A stretch of 64,000 nt of DNA from Shewanella aestuarii. Lineage in GTDB: Bacteria > Pseudomonadota > Gammaproteobacteria > Enterobacterales > Shewanellaceae. Location: NCBI RefSeq assembly GCF_014647215.1, contig NZ_BMOT01000007.1, forward strand, positions 124,001 to 188,000. The letters run 5' to 3'. Below the pieces are notes generated by a model. That model was not told where the DNA came from. It was given only the letters and a program-made list of their open reading frames with translations, and did not search any database. Position 1 is the first letter of the stretch; every line of letters begins with the position of its first letter. Below, piece after piece: positions 17,143 to 24,741 of this stretch. The position numbers were made by a program, and so were the translations under genes.

Positions 17143-19254
17143 ATGAACAAGTCAGTTATTGCTTCAATCGTTATTGCAAGTTTTTCATTGAGCTCTTCTG
17201 TTGTATCAGCAGCAGATCATGGCCATGGTCATGGTGCAGGTCAAGATGAACATACATTAACTACCTCATTTATGTACCAAGGTAAGCCAGCTACCCAGGC
17301 GACTAAAGCTTATAATGCTGAGTTTGCTAAAGGATTAAAGTTTGACGATACCAAATCGTTTCAAGAAGGTCGCGCCAACTTAATTGCTCCACTTGATGCC
17401 GCTACTTCGGCATTGTTAGCAGATGCTTATGAGTTTGTCGGTGAAAAAACGCCTGACACCATTAACCCATCGCTTTATCGTCAAGCGCAAATGAACAATG
17501 AAGCTTACGGTTTGTACCAAGTAAACGATAAAATTTTCCAAATTCGTGGTACTGACTTAGCCAATATGAGTTTAGTGCGTACCGATAATGGTTGGATTGT
17601 ATTTGATCCATTGACTACGCGTGAAGCCGCTAAGGCATCGTTAACTTTTGCGTTGAAAAACCTACCATTTGGCAATAATGATCCTGTAGTCGCTATGGTT
17701 TACTCACACTCACATGCGGATCACTTTGGTGGCTCTCGTGGAGTGCAAGATCTGTTTCCTAATGTAAAAGTATATGGCTCAGCTCACATCACTAAAGAGA
17801 TGATTGATGAAAACGTGTTAGCCGGTAATGCCATGTCTCGCCGTACGTCTTATCAGTATGGTGCAACAATGAAACCTTCAGAAACCACCATCGTTGATGC
17901 CGCGTTATCAAATGGTATCGCTAAAGGTGAGATTACTTATGTGTTGCCTGATCATGAAACTAACCTAGAAAACAAATTTGAAACCGTCATTATTGATGGT
18001 CTAGAGCTAGTCTTTATGGATGTATCTGGTACAGAGGCGCCATCAGAAGCGGTTGCTTATATCCCAAGCATGAAGGCCATTTGGGGAGCTGAAGTCACCT
18101 ATAAAGGTATGCACAATATCTATACCTTACGTGGCGCAAAAGTGCGTGATGCACTGAAATGGTCAAAAGAAATCAATAACATCATCCAAGCATGGGGCGG
18201 TGAAGTAGAGTTTCTGTTTGCGGCACACAGTTCACCAGTGTGGAGTAATAATGACATTAGCGATTTCCTAAAGCTACAACGTGACAACTATGGTTTTGTC
18301 CACAATCAATCGCTTCGTTTAGCCAACAATGGCGTGGTAATGCAAGATATTGGCTGGGAAATTCAAAAGGTATTACCTAACTCAATCAAAGATGCATGGC
18401 ACACCAATGGTTACCACGGTACTTATTCGCATAATTCACGTGCTGTGTATAACATGTACTTAGGTTACTTTGACATGAACCCTGCTAACCTAAATCCATT
18501 ACCAACAAAAGCCGAAGCTACTAAGTTTGTTGAGTATATGGGTGGTGAAAAAGCCGTGCTTAAGCATGCTAAGGCCGATTTCGCAAAAGGCGAATACAAC
18601 TTCGTTGCCACAGCGTTAAACAAAGTGGTCGTTAGCAATCCAAATAACAATGATGCTCGTTTGCTACTGGCTGATACTTATGAGCAGTTAGGTTATCAAT
18701 CGGAAGGCGCGGGTTGGAGAAACGTGTATCTTTCAGGTGCTCAGGAGCTGCGTATTGGTCGTCAAGAGGGGGCTCTGAAATCGGCTTCTGCTGATGTTAT
18801 TGCAGAAATGCCAGTGGGTTCTTTATTAGATTTTCTAGCGATTAAAGTCGACTCAATTAAAGCGCAAGATTATGCCTTTGAAGTTAACTTAGTCATCCCA
18901 GACGCTAAAGATATCTTCGTGGTTGAGTTGGCAAACGGTAACTTAAGTAACGCTAAGATTGATAAAGTAAAAGACACGGCAACAGCGACTTTCACTATCA
19001 ATCAATCTGATATCGTTAAGCTGAACCTTAAGCAAACCACGGTTAAAGAGTTATTAGCAAGTCAGGCAGCTACCATTCAAGGTGATGCTTCGTTCCTAGA
19101 AACTTTAGCTAAAGTGATGACAGAGTTTGACCCAGCATTTGAAATTGTGCCTTTACCGTCAGAGAAAGTCATTGAAGCTAACAAAGCCATCTACATGAAA
19201 GATGTTGCCAAGCCAGCACACAATGACCGTCACCATGGCCATGATAGTAAGTAA
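17143..19254 (+). CDS. Secreted alkyl sulfatase, metallo-beta-lactamase fold (SdsA/YjcS type)
   Basis: A 703-residue exported enzyme. After a signal peptide (about 1-23) comes the metallo-beta-lactamase domain with the zinc motif HSHADH (His189, His191, Asp193, His194). Further matches to SdsA-type alkylsulfatases include DPLTTREAAKASL, the dimerisation region near NPLPTKAEA and a C-terminal SCP-2-like domain from about 565. The family hydrolyses primary alkyl sulfates such as SDS to alcohol and sulfate, giving carbon or sulfur. The mature protein begins with a His-rich stretch (ADHGHGHGAGQDEH) and ends with another (NDRHHGHDSK), which could help gather zinc. It is monocistronic with a terminator, and probably controlled by the divergent LysR protein. 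Confidence 0.9.
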   Translation: MNKSVIASIVIASFSLSSSVVSAADHGHGHGAGQDEHTLTTSFMYQGKPATQATKAYNAEFAKGLKFDDTKSFQEGRANLIAPLDAATSALLADAYEFVGEKTPDTINPSLYRQAQMNNEAYGLYQVNDKIFQIRGTDLANMSLVRTDNGWIVFDPLTTREAAKASLTFALKNLPFGNNDPVVAMVYSHSHADHFGGSRGVQDLFPNVKVYGSAHITKEMIDENVLAGNAMSRRTSYQYGATMKPSETTIVDAALSNGIAKGEITYVLPDHETNLENKFETVIIDGLELVFMDVSGTEAPSEAVAYIPSMKAIWGAEVTYKGMHNIYTLRGAKVRDALKWSKEINNIIQAWGGEVEFLFAAHSSPVWSNNDISDFLKLQRDNYGFVHNQSLRLANNGVVMQDIGWEIQKVLPNSIKDAWHTNGYHGTYSHNSRAVYNMYLGYFDMNPANLNPLPTKAEATKFVEYMGGEKAVLKHAKADFAKGEYNFVATALNKVVVSNPNNNDARLLLADTYEQLGYQSEGAGWRNVYLSGAQELRIGRQEGALKSASADVIAEMPVGSLLDFLAIKVDSIKAQDYAFEVNLVIPDAKDIFVVELANGNLSNAKIDKVKDTATATFTINQSDIVKLNLKQTTVKELLASQAATIQGDASFLETLAKVMTEFDPAFEIVPLPSEKVIEANKAIYMKDVAKPAHNDRHHGHDSK

Positions 19255-19278
19255 ATACTGATTAACTTACTCCGCAAT

Positions 19279-19306
19279 AAAAAACCGCTCATTGAGCGGT
19301 TTTTTT
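19279..19306. terminator. Bidirectional intrinsic terminator
   Basis: ACCGCTC and GAGCGGT form a stem with loop ATT, flanked by A6 and T7. It lies between the convergent alkylsulfatase and second LysR genes. Confidence 0.9.
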
Positions 19307-19312
19307 ATGGGC

Positions 19313-20221
19313 TTAGTTTCGCTCAGTTTGCCATTGCTGACAAAAAGCCATAAAGCTTTTAAGCAGTGGGTTTTGATATTTGTCTTTGTGGATTAAAAAC
19401 CAAAAGCGACGAGGCATGCAAATCGGGGAAGTCAGTTGACAAACACGACCACTTTTTATGGCGTATTGTGCAGCTAAAGTAGATAAGCAACCTAGCCCAA
19501 GGCCGGCTGAAACACTGCTAATCAATGCCTCAGTGGTATTAATTTCAAAGGCGAACTGCCAATGGTTAAGTTTGGGGGCCAGAGTATTAATAAAACATTC
19601 GCGTGAACCTGAGCCGGGTTCTCTTAACACCCAATCGTTATGTTCTAAGTCAGCTAGCGTCAGCTTTTTGTGCTTGGCTAGCGGATGATCTATAGCGCTA
19701 ATAATGCACATTTCATCGTGACTAAAAGGGATTGAAATCAAATCTGGGTGATGGGTTTGGCTTTCGATAAGGGCAATATCTAGTTCAAAATCTATTAGCT
19801 TTTGGCAAATAGAGGCAGAATTTGAAATAAATAAACTTTGCGATAAATGCTGATGTTGTTGCCTAAATTGGCTAAGTAAATACGGACTAATATGATTACC
19901 TATAGTGTCACTACTTCCCAGTCTGAGCTTGCCGTATAGGGCTGGGTTATCACCAAAAAGATGGCTAATCTGCTGAGCGCGATTAAGCAATTCATCTGCC
20001 AAAGGTAAAAGCTGAAGCCCCTCCTGATTAATAATAAGCCGATTGTTTACCCGATCAAATAACGGATGAGAGAGCTGCTTTTCAAGTTCCGCTAACGCCA
20101 TGCTGATGGCGGCTTTTGATAAGCATAATTGTTCGGCGGCAGCCGTTAGGGTTTTGTGCTGCGTAATCGCATGAAATACATTCAGCTGCTTCAAAGATAT
20201 GTGCATGACCTTAGTTATCAT
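19313..20221 (-). CDS. LysR-family regulator, divergent from the TDT transporter
   Basis: A 302-residue regulator with the N-terminal HTH (SLKQLNVFHAITQHKTLTAA, then LSKAAISMALAELEKQL) and a C-terminal substrate-binding domain. The sequence resembles the YeiE/CbbR-like branch of LysR proteins (KLRLGSSDTIGNHISPYLL). An alternative start five codons in (MHISLKQL) matches the usual LysR N-terminus better. It is divergent from the TDT-family exporter gene, 183 bases away, and probably controls it. The effector may be an anion such as sulfite or a dicarboxylate, by analogy with the transporter family only. Confidence 0.85.
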   Translation of the reverse strand: MITKVMHISLKQLNVFHAITQHKTLTAAAEQLCLSKAAISMALAELEKQLSHPLFDRVNNRLIINQEGLQLLPLADELLNRAQQISHLFGDNPALYGKLRLGSSDTIGNHISPYLLSQFRQQHQHLSQSLFISNSASICQKLIDFELDIALIESQTHHPDLISIPFSHDEMCIISAIDHPLAKHKKLTLADLEHNDWVLREPGSGSRECFINTLAPKLNHWQFAFEINTTEALISSVSAGLGLGCLSTLAAQYAIKSGRVCQLTSPICMPRRFWFLIHKDKYQNPLLKSFMAFCQQWQTERN

Positions 20222-20404
20222 CCCTGCTTATGTTTGTTATCAACACCATCATTGATGGTGTTGATTGGTTTGTTATAGCCAAGTATAACGTTCAATATTT
20301 CTTAACTCATGTTCTTAATAATTGGATATATATAAACAATTAGCAAGCGTAACATCGCATTAAGAAACACATCCGCGAGTTAATCGAAATTGTTAGAGGT
20401 CTAC

Positions 20405-21373
20405 ATGATAAACATGGCTAAGGGTAAATTAATCGCAGCGCCAACACCTATGGCTGGCTTAGCCTTGGGGATTGCCAGTTTGGGTTGGTGTTGGGAAAAC
20501 TTCGCCGATTTAGGGGGTTATGCTCAACTGGTCGGCGCCGCCATTGCCAGTGTGTTACTGATAGTGTTGGCGGTGAAATTTTTAGTCTTGTCAGATACCT
20601 TAAAAGAGGATTTAGCCCATCCTATAATTGGTAGTGTTGTTCCCACATTCGCCATGGCAACTATGGTGGTGTCTCACTCGATCGGACGATTTTACTTACA
20701 GGCGGGTGATGCGTTATGGTTATTTGCGGTTGGCTTACATATCGTATTTTTAATTAGCTTCTTATATCACCGCACAAAAGCATTTCAACTACACCACATG
20801 GTACCGAGCTGGTTTATCCCGCCGGTCGGGATCATCGTAGCCGATGTGTCATTTTCGGGCTCGCCACAATTAGCCTTAGTTGCGCATATTGCCTTAATAT
20901 TCGGCATGGCGACCTATGCTGTGATGCTGCCGCTAATGATTTATCGTTTGCTGTTTAGCCATGAAGTTCCCGATGCGGCCAAGCCAACTTTAGCCGTTTT
21001 AGCGGCTCCCGCCAGCTTGTCATTAGCAGGTTACTTAACGGTATCAACTTCACCATCACCTATTATTATTGCCTTACTATTTGGTATTGCAGTGTTGATG
21101 ACCAGTATTATTTACTTGGCATTTATTAAGTTACTTACTCTGCCTTTTAGTCCAGGCTACGCAGCCTTTACTTTTCCTATGGTGATAGGCTCAACGGCGT
21201 TATTCAAACTGATCACCTGGATGGAAACGGCCAATATAGCCGCACATTATATTGATCAAGTACGTCGATTAGCACAACTGGAACTGCTTATAGCAACCAC
21301 GGTTGTCACCTATGTGGTTATTCGATATTTGTATTTCTATCAGCCGTTTAGAATGAAAGCGACGGTTAGTTAA
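20405..21373 (+). CDS. TDT-family (TehA/SLAC1-like) membrane transporter
   Basis: A 322-residue protein with ten predicted helices, typical of the tellurite-resistance/dicarboxylate transporter family, which includes TehA, plant SLAC1 anion channels and yeast sulfite exporter Ssu1. It starts with a family-like APTPMAGLALGIASLGW and has the helix GYAAFTFPMVIGSTALF near the C-terminus. ATG 20405 was chosen because AGAGG lies five bases upstream; the open frame also has a TTG at 20390. It is paired with the divergent LysR gene. The substrate (sulfite, dicarboxylate or another anion) cannot be decided from sequence. Confidence 0.85.
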   Translation: MINMAKGKLIAAPTPMAGLALGIASLGWCWENFADLGGYAQLVGAAIASVLLIVLAVKFLVLSDTLKEDLAHPIIGSVVPTFAMATMVVSHSIGRFYLQAGDALWLFAVGLHIVFLISFLYHRTKAFQLHHMVPSWFIPPVGIIVADVSFSGSPQLALVAHIALIFGMATYAVMLPLMIYRLLFSHEVPDAAKPTLAVLAAPASLSLAGYLTVSTSPSPIIIALLFGIAVLMTSIIYLAFIKLLTLPFSPGYAAFTFPMVIGSTALFKLITWMETANIAAHYIDQVRRLAQLELLIATTVVTYVVIRYLYFYQPFRMKATVS

Positions 21374-21664
21374 CCCGTGTTTAGGTTAGATTTTATGAAC
21401 CTCAGGGTTTAACAAATTTGGGGGATATAGCTGTTTTAGATAAACAGCTAGTCTTGTGACAAATAAAGTGGCCAAAGCATGACAATTTACCAATAATAGG
21501 CTGCTTAGATTTATGGCGTTGCTATTCAGATGTATGGACGTTCATAACATAGCAACATCGACAAACTCACTCAGATATGTTCAGCCGCTAATATCTTTAA
21601 ATACATTTCTTTGTTATGTTTTATTATAAGCAGGGTTGCACTATGAATTATTTCAGGAGGAAGT

Positions 21665-22693
21665 GTGGTGAGAACACTTGTATTGTTTGTTGCCCTTAGT
21701 CTAATACCCCTATCTTCAGTCTGTGGAAAAGAATTAAAACTTGCCGTGGTACCCAAGTTTCATAGTGTTTTTTTTGACCAAAGCAAAGCTGGCTGTATAG
21801 ATGCTGCCGCGCAAATAAAAGGCGTGAAATGCCTATATCGGGGACCCGATATTAGTAATGTTAGGATGCAAGATCAGGTTATAAATCAACTGATTGATGA
21901 AGGTGTAGATGGTATCGCTATAGCCGTTACCCAATCAAATTATCTGGTTAAAAATAGCCTTAAGAGAGCTAAAGAAGCAGGCATACCGATTATAACCTAT
22001 GACTCTGATGTTGATACGTCAATCAACGAGGACCCTAGTCATTTGCGTCTAGCCTATATAGGCACGGACAATTTTGAATTGGGTAAAACCCTAGGTGAAG
22101 AGTTAAAAAAAATTCGGCCCAATGGGGGAACACTAATAATGCAATCTGGGCGACCAGATTCTCCCAATCTGAATTTAAGGCTGATGGGTGTTCGTTCTGC
22201 ACTCTCTGGCAGAAAGTATGCTACTCCTCCTGGTGAATTACTGAATAATGATTTGGGCTGGACTGAAGTTAGAGAGCCTTTTTTTAATTTTGATCAACTG
22301 GATCAATCTGTTAAACAAATGGAATCAGTAATGAAAGGTAAGCCTATAACAGCAGACTCTTTTATTGCTGTGGGAGGTTGGGCGCAAAATGATCAGGCAC
22401 TTTACCGTACAATGATTGCACCGTACCAAGAAAAAATTAATAACAACAAGGTCATCATTATTATTACAGATACTTCCTCTGAACAATTAACTATGTTGGC
22501 AGATCAACTTGCTCATATCAATATTGGTCAAAATCCATATGAAATGGGAAGACAAGCCATCCAGACACTTTATAAGATTGTAACAAAGCAAAAATATGAG
22601 AAAACCATTTACACGCCAATCAGAGTTTGCACACCAGAAAATGTTGATACATGTACCAAGATTGCCGGATTGGAAATGGTTGGGTCAGAGTAA
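21665..22693 (+). CDS. Orphan periplasmic sugar-binding-type protein (type I PBP)
   Basis: A 342-residue secreted protein. Signal peptide residues 1-23 (VRTLVLFVALSLIPLSSVCG) are followed by the fold of RbsB-like type I periplasmic binding proteins: KLAVVPKFHSVFF, DEGVDGIAIAVTQ, GIPIITYDSD, LAYIGTDNFELGKTLGEEL and QNPYEMGRQAIQTL. Two GTG codons lie after a perfect AGGAGG (21655-21660); the second (21668) has better spacing. No ABC permease or ATPase, kinase or chemoreceptor is next to it, so it is an orphan. It may deliver a sugar-like ligand to a remote transporter or sensor. It is flanked on both sides by non-coding DNA. Confidence 0.8.
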   Translation: MVRTLVLFVALSLIPLSSVCGKELKLAVVPKFHSVFFDQSKAGCIDAAAQIKGVKCLYRGPDISNVRMQDQVINQLIDEGVDGIAIAVTQSNYLVKNSLKRAKEAGIPIITYDSDVDTSINEDPSHLRLAYIGTDNFELGKTLGEELKKIRPNGGTLIMQSGRPDSPNLNLRLMGVRSALSGRKYATPPGELLNNDLGWTEVREPFFNFDQLDQSVKQMESVMKGKPITADSFIAVGGWAQNDQALYRTMIAPYQEKINNNKVIIIITDTSSEQLTMLADQLAHINIGQNPYEMGRQAIQTLYKIVTKQKYEKTIYTPIRVCTPENVDTCTKIAGLEMVGSE

Positions 22694-23446
22694 ACTTTAG
22701 TGTGGAGCTTAGTGGTACATCACATTCTGCAACCTTTCGCCCCTAAATGGTTACTCGATGATAGTGTTCGAGCTAAGTTAACTTTGATATTGGTTTTTAT
22801 CATTAAAATTCAAGCTTAAATGTTCGCGCATTAGGGTGGTTAAGTCTATTCATGGCTTTAATCTAGTCCAGTGCCTGCCGCAGGCTATCGTATATGCACG
22901 ACCGTGACACGCTGCAAGTTCGTCCTTGAACGCTCGGCCATGACATCCAAGCCATAGAAGGTCACTGCCGCACTTATACCCACAATTTTCACTTCTTCGA
23001 TTTAACGCTATTTGTAACTAATAGGGACAAACTCTTCCAGACTCAATTTGAATTGAGGTCATCGACAAATGAACGAAGTACGATATTGATTTTTTAATTG
23101 GAAACAAATAATGGGACAAACCAAGTTAGCTTTTAATAAAAAATGATACCCAATGAAGCTAAATCGAAGAGATAGGATGACTCAGTGCAGATACGGTTGA
23201 GGGTATCGAAAATAGGGATGTTTTCGTTAAGCGACCATGGATGGCGTACAGCGTCCCAACGCTGTATCTGCACATAGGTTTCGCTCTTTCACATCCATGT
23301 GATCACAAGATTCAGTTCATTTTGAACATCTTAGTGGTAAGTAATTGATAAGCATGAAGCTCAAGGTTCAAACTTTTAAGTTTACTCTTATGTTCTATAC
23401 AAGGACCTTAGTTACATAATCATTACCAGTAACTTAGCTGGCTAAT
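22694..23446. repeat. Gene-free stretch rich in inverted repeats
   Basis: About 750 bases without a supportable gene. Around 22873-22885 there is GCCTGCCGCAGGC. A GC-richer block with CACGACCGTGACACGCTGC (from about 22898) looks unlike its surroundings. TTCTTCGATTTA near 22991 is matched in inverse by TAAATCGAAGA near 23160. GTGCAGATAC (23185-23194) pairs with GTATCTGCAC (23264-23273), and inside that pair TACAGCGT (23247-23254) and ACGCTGTA (23259-23266) form a tight hairpin. The pattern suggests a decayed mobile element or an interspersed genomic repeat. No transposase remnant was recognised. Confidence 0.5.
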
Positions 23447-23725
23447 TTATGTACGGTACAACACCTTTACCACATGCCAGCCAAATTTGGTTTTGACTAA
23501 ATGCGGGGTGATGAGCTCGCCACTAAAGCAGACTTTATCAAACGGTGGTACCATTTGCCCTTGTTTAAACTCCCCTAAACTACCGCCTTTTTTGCCAGAC
23601 GGACAGGTGGAGTGTTGCTTTGCAAGGACATCAAATTTAGCGCCTTTTTTAAGTTTAGCGATAATATCATCGGCCAACTCTTTGTGTTTTACCAAAATGT
23701 GTAATGCGCTAGCTGTGCGTGCCAT
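23447..23725 (-). CDS. ppiC: Peptidyl-prolyl cis-trans isomerase, parvulin type
   Basis: A small 92-residue cytoplasmic parvulin, the same size as E. coli PpiC and without a signal peptide. The whole protein is one rotamase domain: [16 protein letters not shown], the central [19 protein letters not shown] signature, the FDKVCFSGE segment and the closing [14 protein letters not shown]. It catalyses cis-trans isomerisation of prolyl bonds. It is monocistronic, divergent from the TlpA operon and unrelated to it in strand. Confidence 0.93.
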   Translation of the reverse strand: MARTASALHILVKHKELADDIIAKLKKGAKFDVLAKQHSTCPSGKKGGSLGEFKQGQMVPPFDKVCFSGELITPHLVKTKFGWHVVKVLYRT

Positions 23726-23905
23726 GATGAGAGCCTTTTATAAAATGTCGCTAATGGCAGCATTATATCATTGCTAATGTCTGTTGCTAACCTAACAAAT
23801 TGAATGGCATGTATCTGATGAATTCAGCCGAATAAGCAATAATAGTGTTAGCGAACTCTGTGGTGCTAACGACTGATTTCACGAAATAAATACTTATCAT
23901 TTTTC

Positions 23906-23938
23906 CTTAAGAAAACCTTAAGATTGACTCGATAGATT
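23906..23938 (+). promoter_or_regulatory. Tandem CTTAAG response-regulator box and -10 of the TlpA-DUF3570-ApbE operon
   Basis: A perfect direct repeat CTTAAG-AAAAC-CTTAAG (23906-23922) matches the consensus bound by PmrA/QseB-type response regulators. Ten bases later comes TAGATT (23933-23938), a plausible -10. In OmpR/PhoB-type class II promoters the activator replaces the -35 element at just this distance. The predicted 5' leader is only about 25 bases. The operon itself encodes a QseB-like regulator, so autoregulation is likely. Confidence 0.75.
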
Positions 23939-23967
23939 GCCAGTATGGGGTTTATCTAGGATTCATC

Positions 23968-24498
23968 ATGCCAGCCATTCATTATCAAGTTTCGTTACTG
24001 TCGTTTCAAAAAGCCGTCAATGCACTGTGTTTATGCTTTAGTGCGTTGTGGTTTATCACGTTTGCCCACACTAGCATTGCGGCACCGGGGTTAAATTACA
24101 CCGTGCAAAATGCTCAGGGTGAAACCGTTAACCTATCAGAGTTTGCTGGCAAAGTGGTTTATGTCGACTTTTGGTCGTCTTGGTGCGGACCTTGCCGTAA
24201 ATCATTCCCTTGGATGAATGAAATGCATACCAAATATGCAGCCAAAGGTTTCGCTGTAGTGGCGATTAATTTGGATGTTGAACCTGAGCTGGCTGCACAG
24301 TTTTTAACAAAGTTACCCGCGAGTTTTCCTGTACGTTATAACCCCGAAGGTGATGTTGCTAAATCATTTGAGTTACAGGGCATGCCGAGCAGCTTCTTGT
24401 TCAATCGTCAGGGTGAGTTAGTGCAACAGCATGTGGGTTTTTATGATGATAAAAAAGCCCTGTATGAGCAAGAAATTCTACAGTTGTTGGTGGAGTAG
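23968..24498 (+). CDS. TlpA-like periplasmic thioredoxin-fold protein
   Basis: A 176-residue protein with an N-terminal hydrophobic export or anchor segment (about 17-38) and a thioredoxin-fold domain of the TlpA/ResA/AhpC-TSA group. The active site is WCGPC (Cys73, Cys76) after VVYVDFWSS. The cis-Pro loop is GMPSSFLF, and NRQGELVQQHVGF follows. Such proteins reduce or oxidise cysteines of periplasmic partners. It is the first gene of a compact six-gene operon and lies three bases before the DUF4266 lipoprotein, whose C-terminal cysteines (GGCGC) are an obvious candidate substrate. That link is inference. Confidence 0.88.
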   Translation: MPAIHYQVSLLSFQKAVNALCLCFSALWFITFAHTSIAAPGLNYTVQNAQGETVNLSEFAGKVVYVDFWSSWCGPCRKSFPWMNEMHTKYAAKGFAVVAINLDVEPELAAQFLTKLPASFPVRYNPEGDVAKSFELQGMPSSFLFNRQGELVQQHVGFYDDKKALYEQEILQLLVE

Positions 24499-24501
24499 TT
24501 T

Positions 24502-24741
24502 ATGAAAAACAATTTGATTAAATTCAATGTCAAAGCTGGACTCGCTATTGTTATGTTAACTGGTTTATCAGCTTGCTCAACCTTGGGTGTTGAGCCTTGG
24601 GAAAAAGATCAGCTTGCTAGAGCTGACATGGCTTTAGACAGTGAAAAGCTTGATATGGCCTTAGATGATCATATTTATTTTAGTAAAGAAGGTACAAGTG
24701 GTGGTCGTTCATTAGCGGGCGGAGGTTGCGGATGCAATTAA
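24502..24741 (+). CDS. DUF4266 mini-lipoprotein with C-terminal GGGCGCN
   Basis: A 79-residue protein. A basic N-terminus and hydrophobic segment end in a lipobox (LTGLSAC, Cys25), so the mature lipoprotein is about 55 residues. The mature part is acidic and helical (KDQLARADMALDSEKL), then HIYFSKEGTSGGRSLAG and the terminal GGGCGCN. This matches DUF4266, a family of unknown function found with DUF3570 proteins. Possible roles are metal binding or disulfide exchange with the TlpA protein. The last codons overlap the DUF3570 start by 10 bases and contain its GGAGG ribosome binding site (24721-24725). Confidence 0.85.
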   Translation: MKNNLIKFNVKAGLAIVMLTGLSACSTLGVEPWEKDQLARADMALDSEKLDMALDDHIYFSKEGTSGGRSLAGGGCGCN

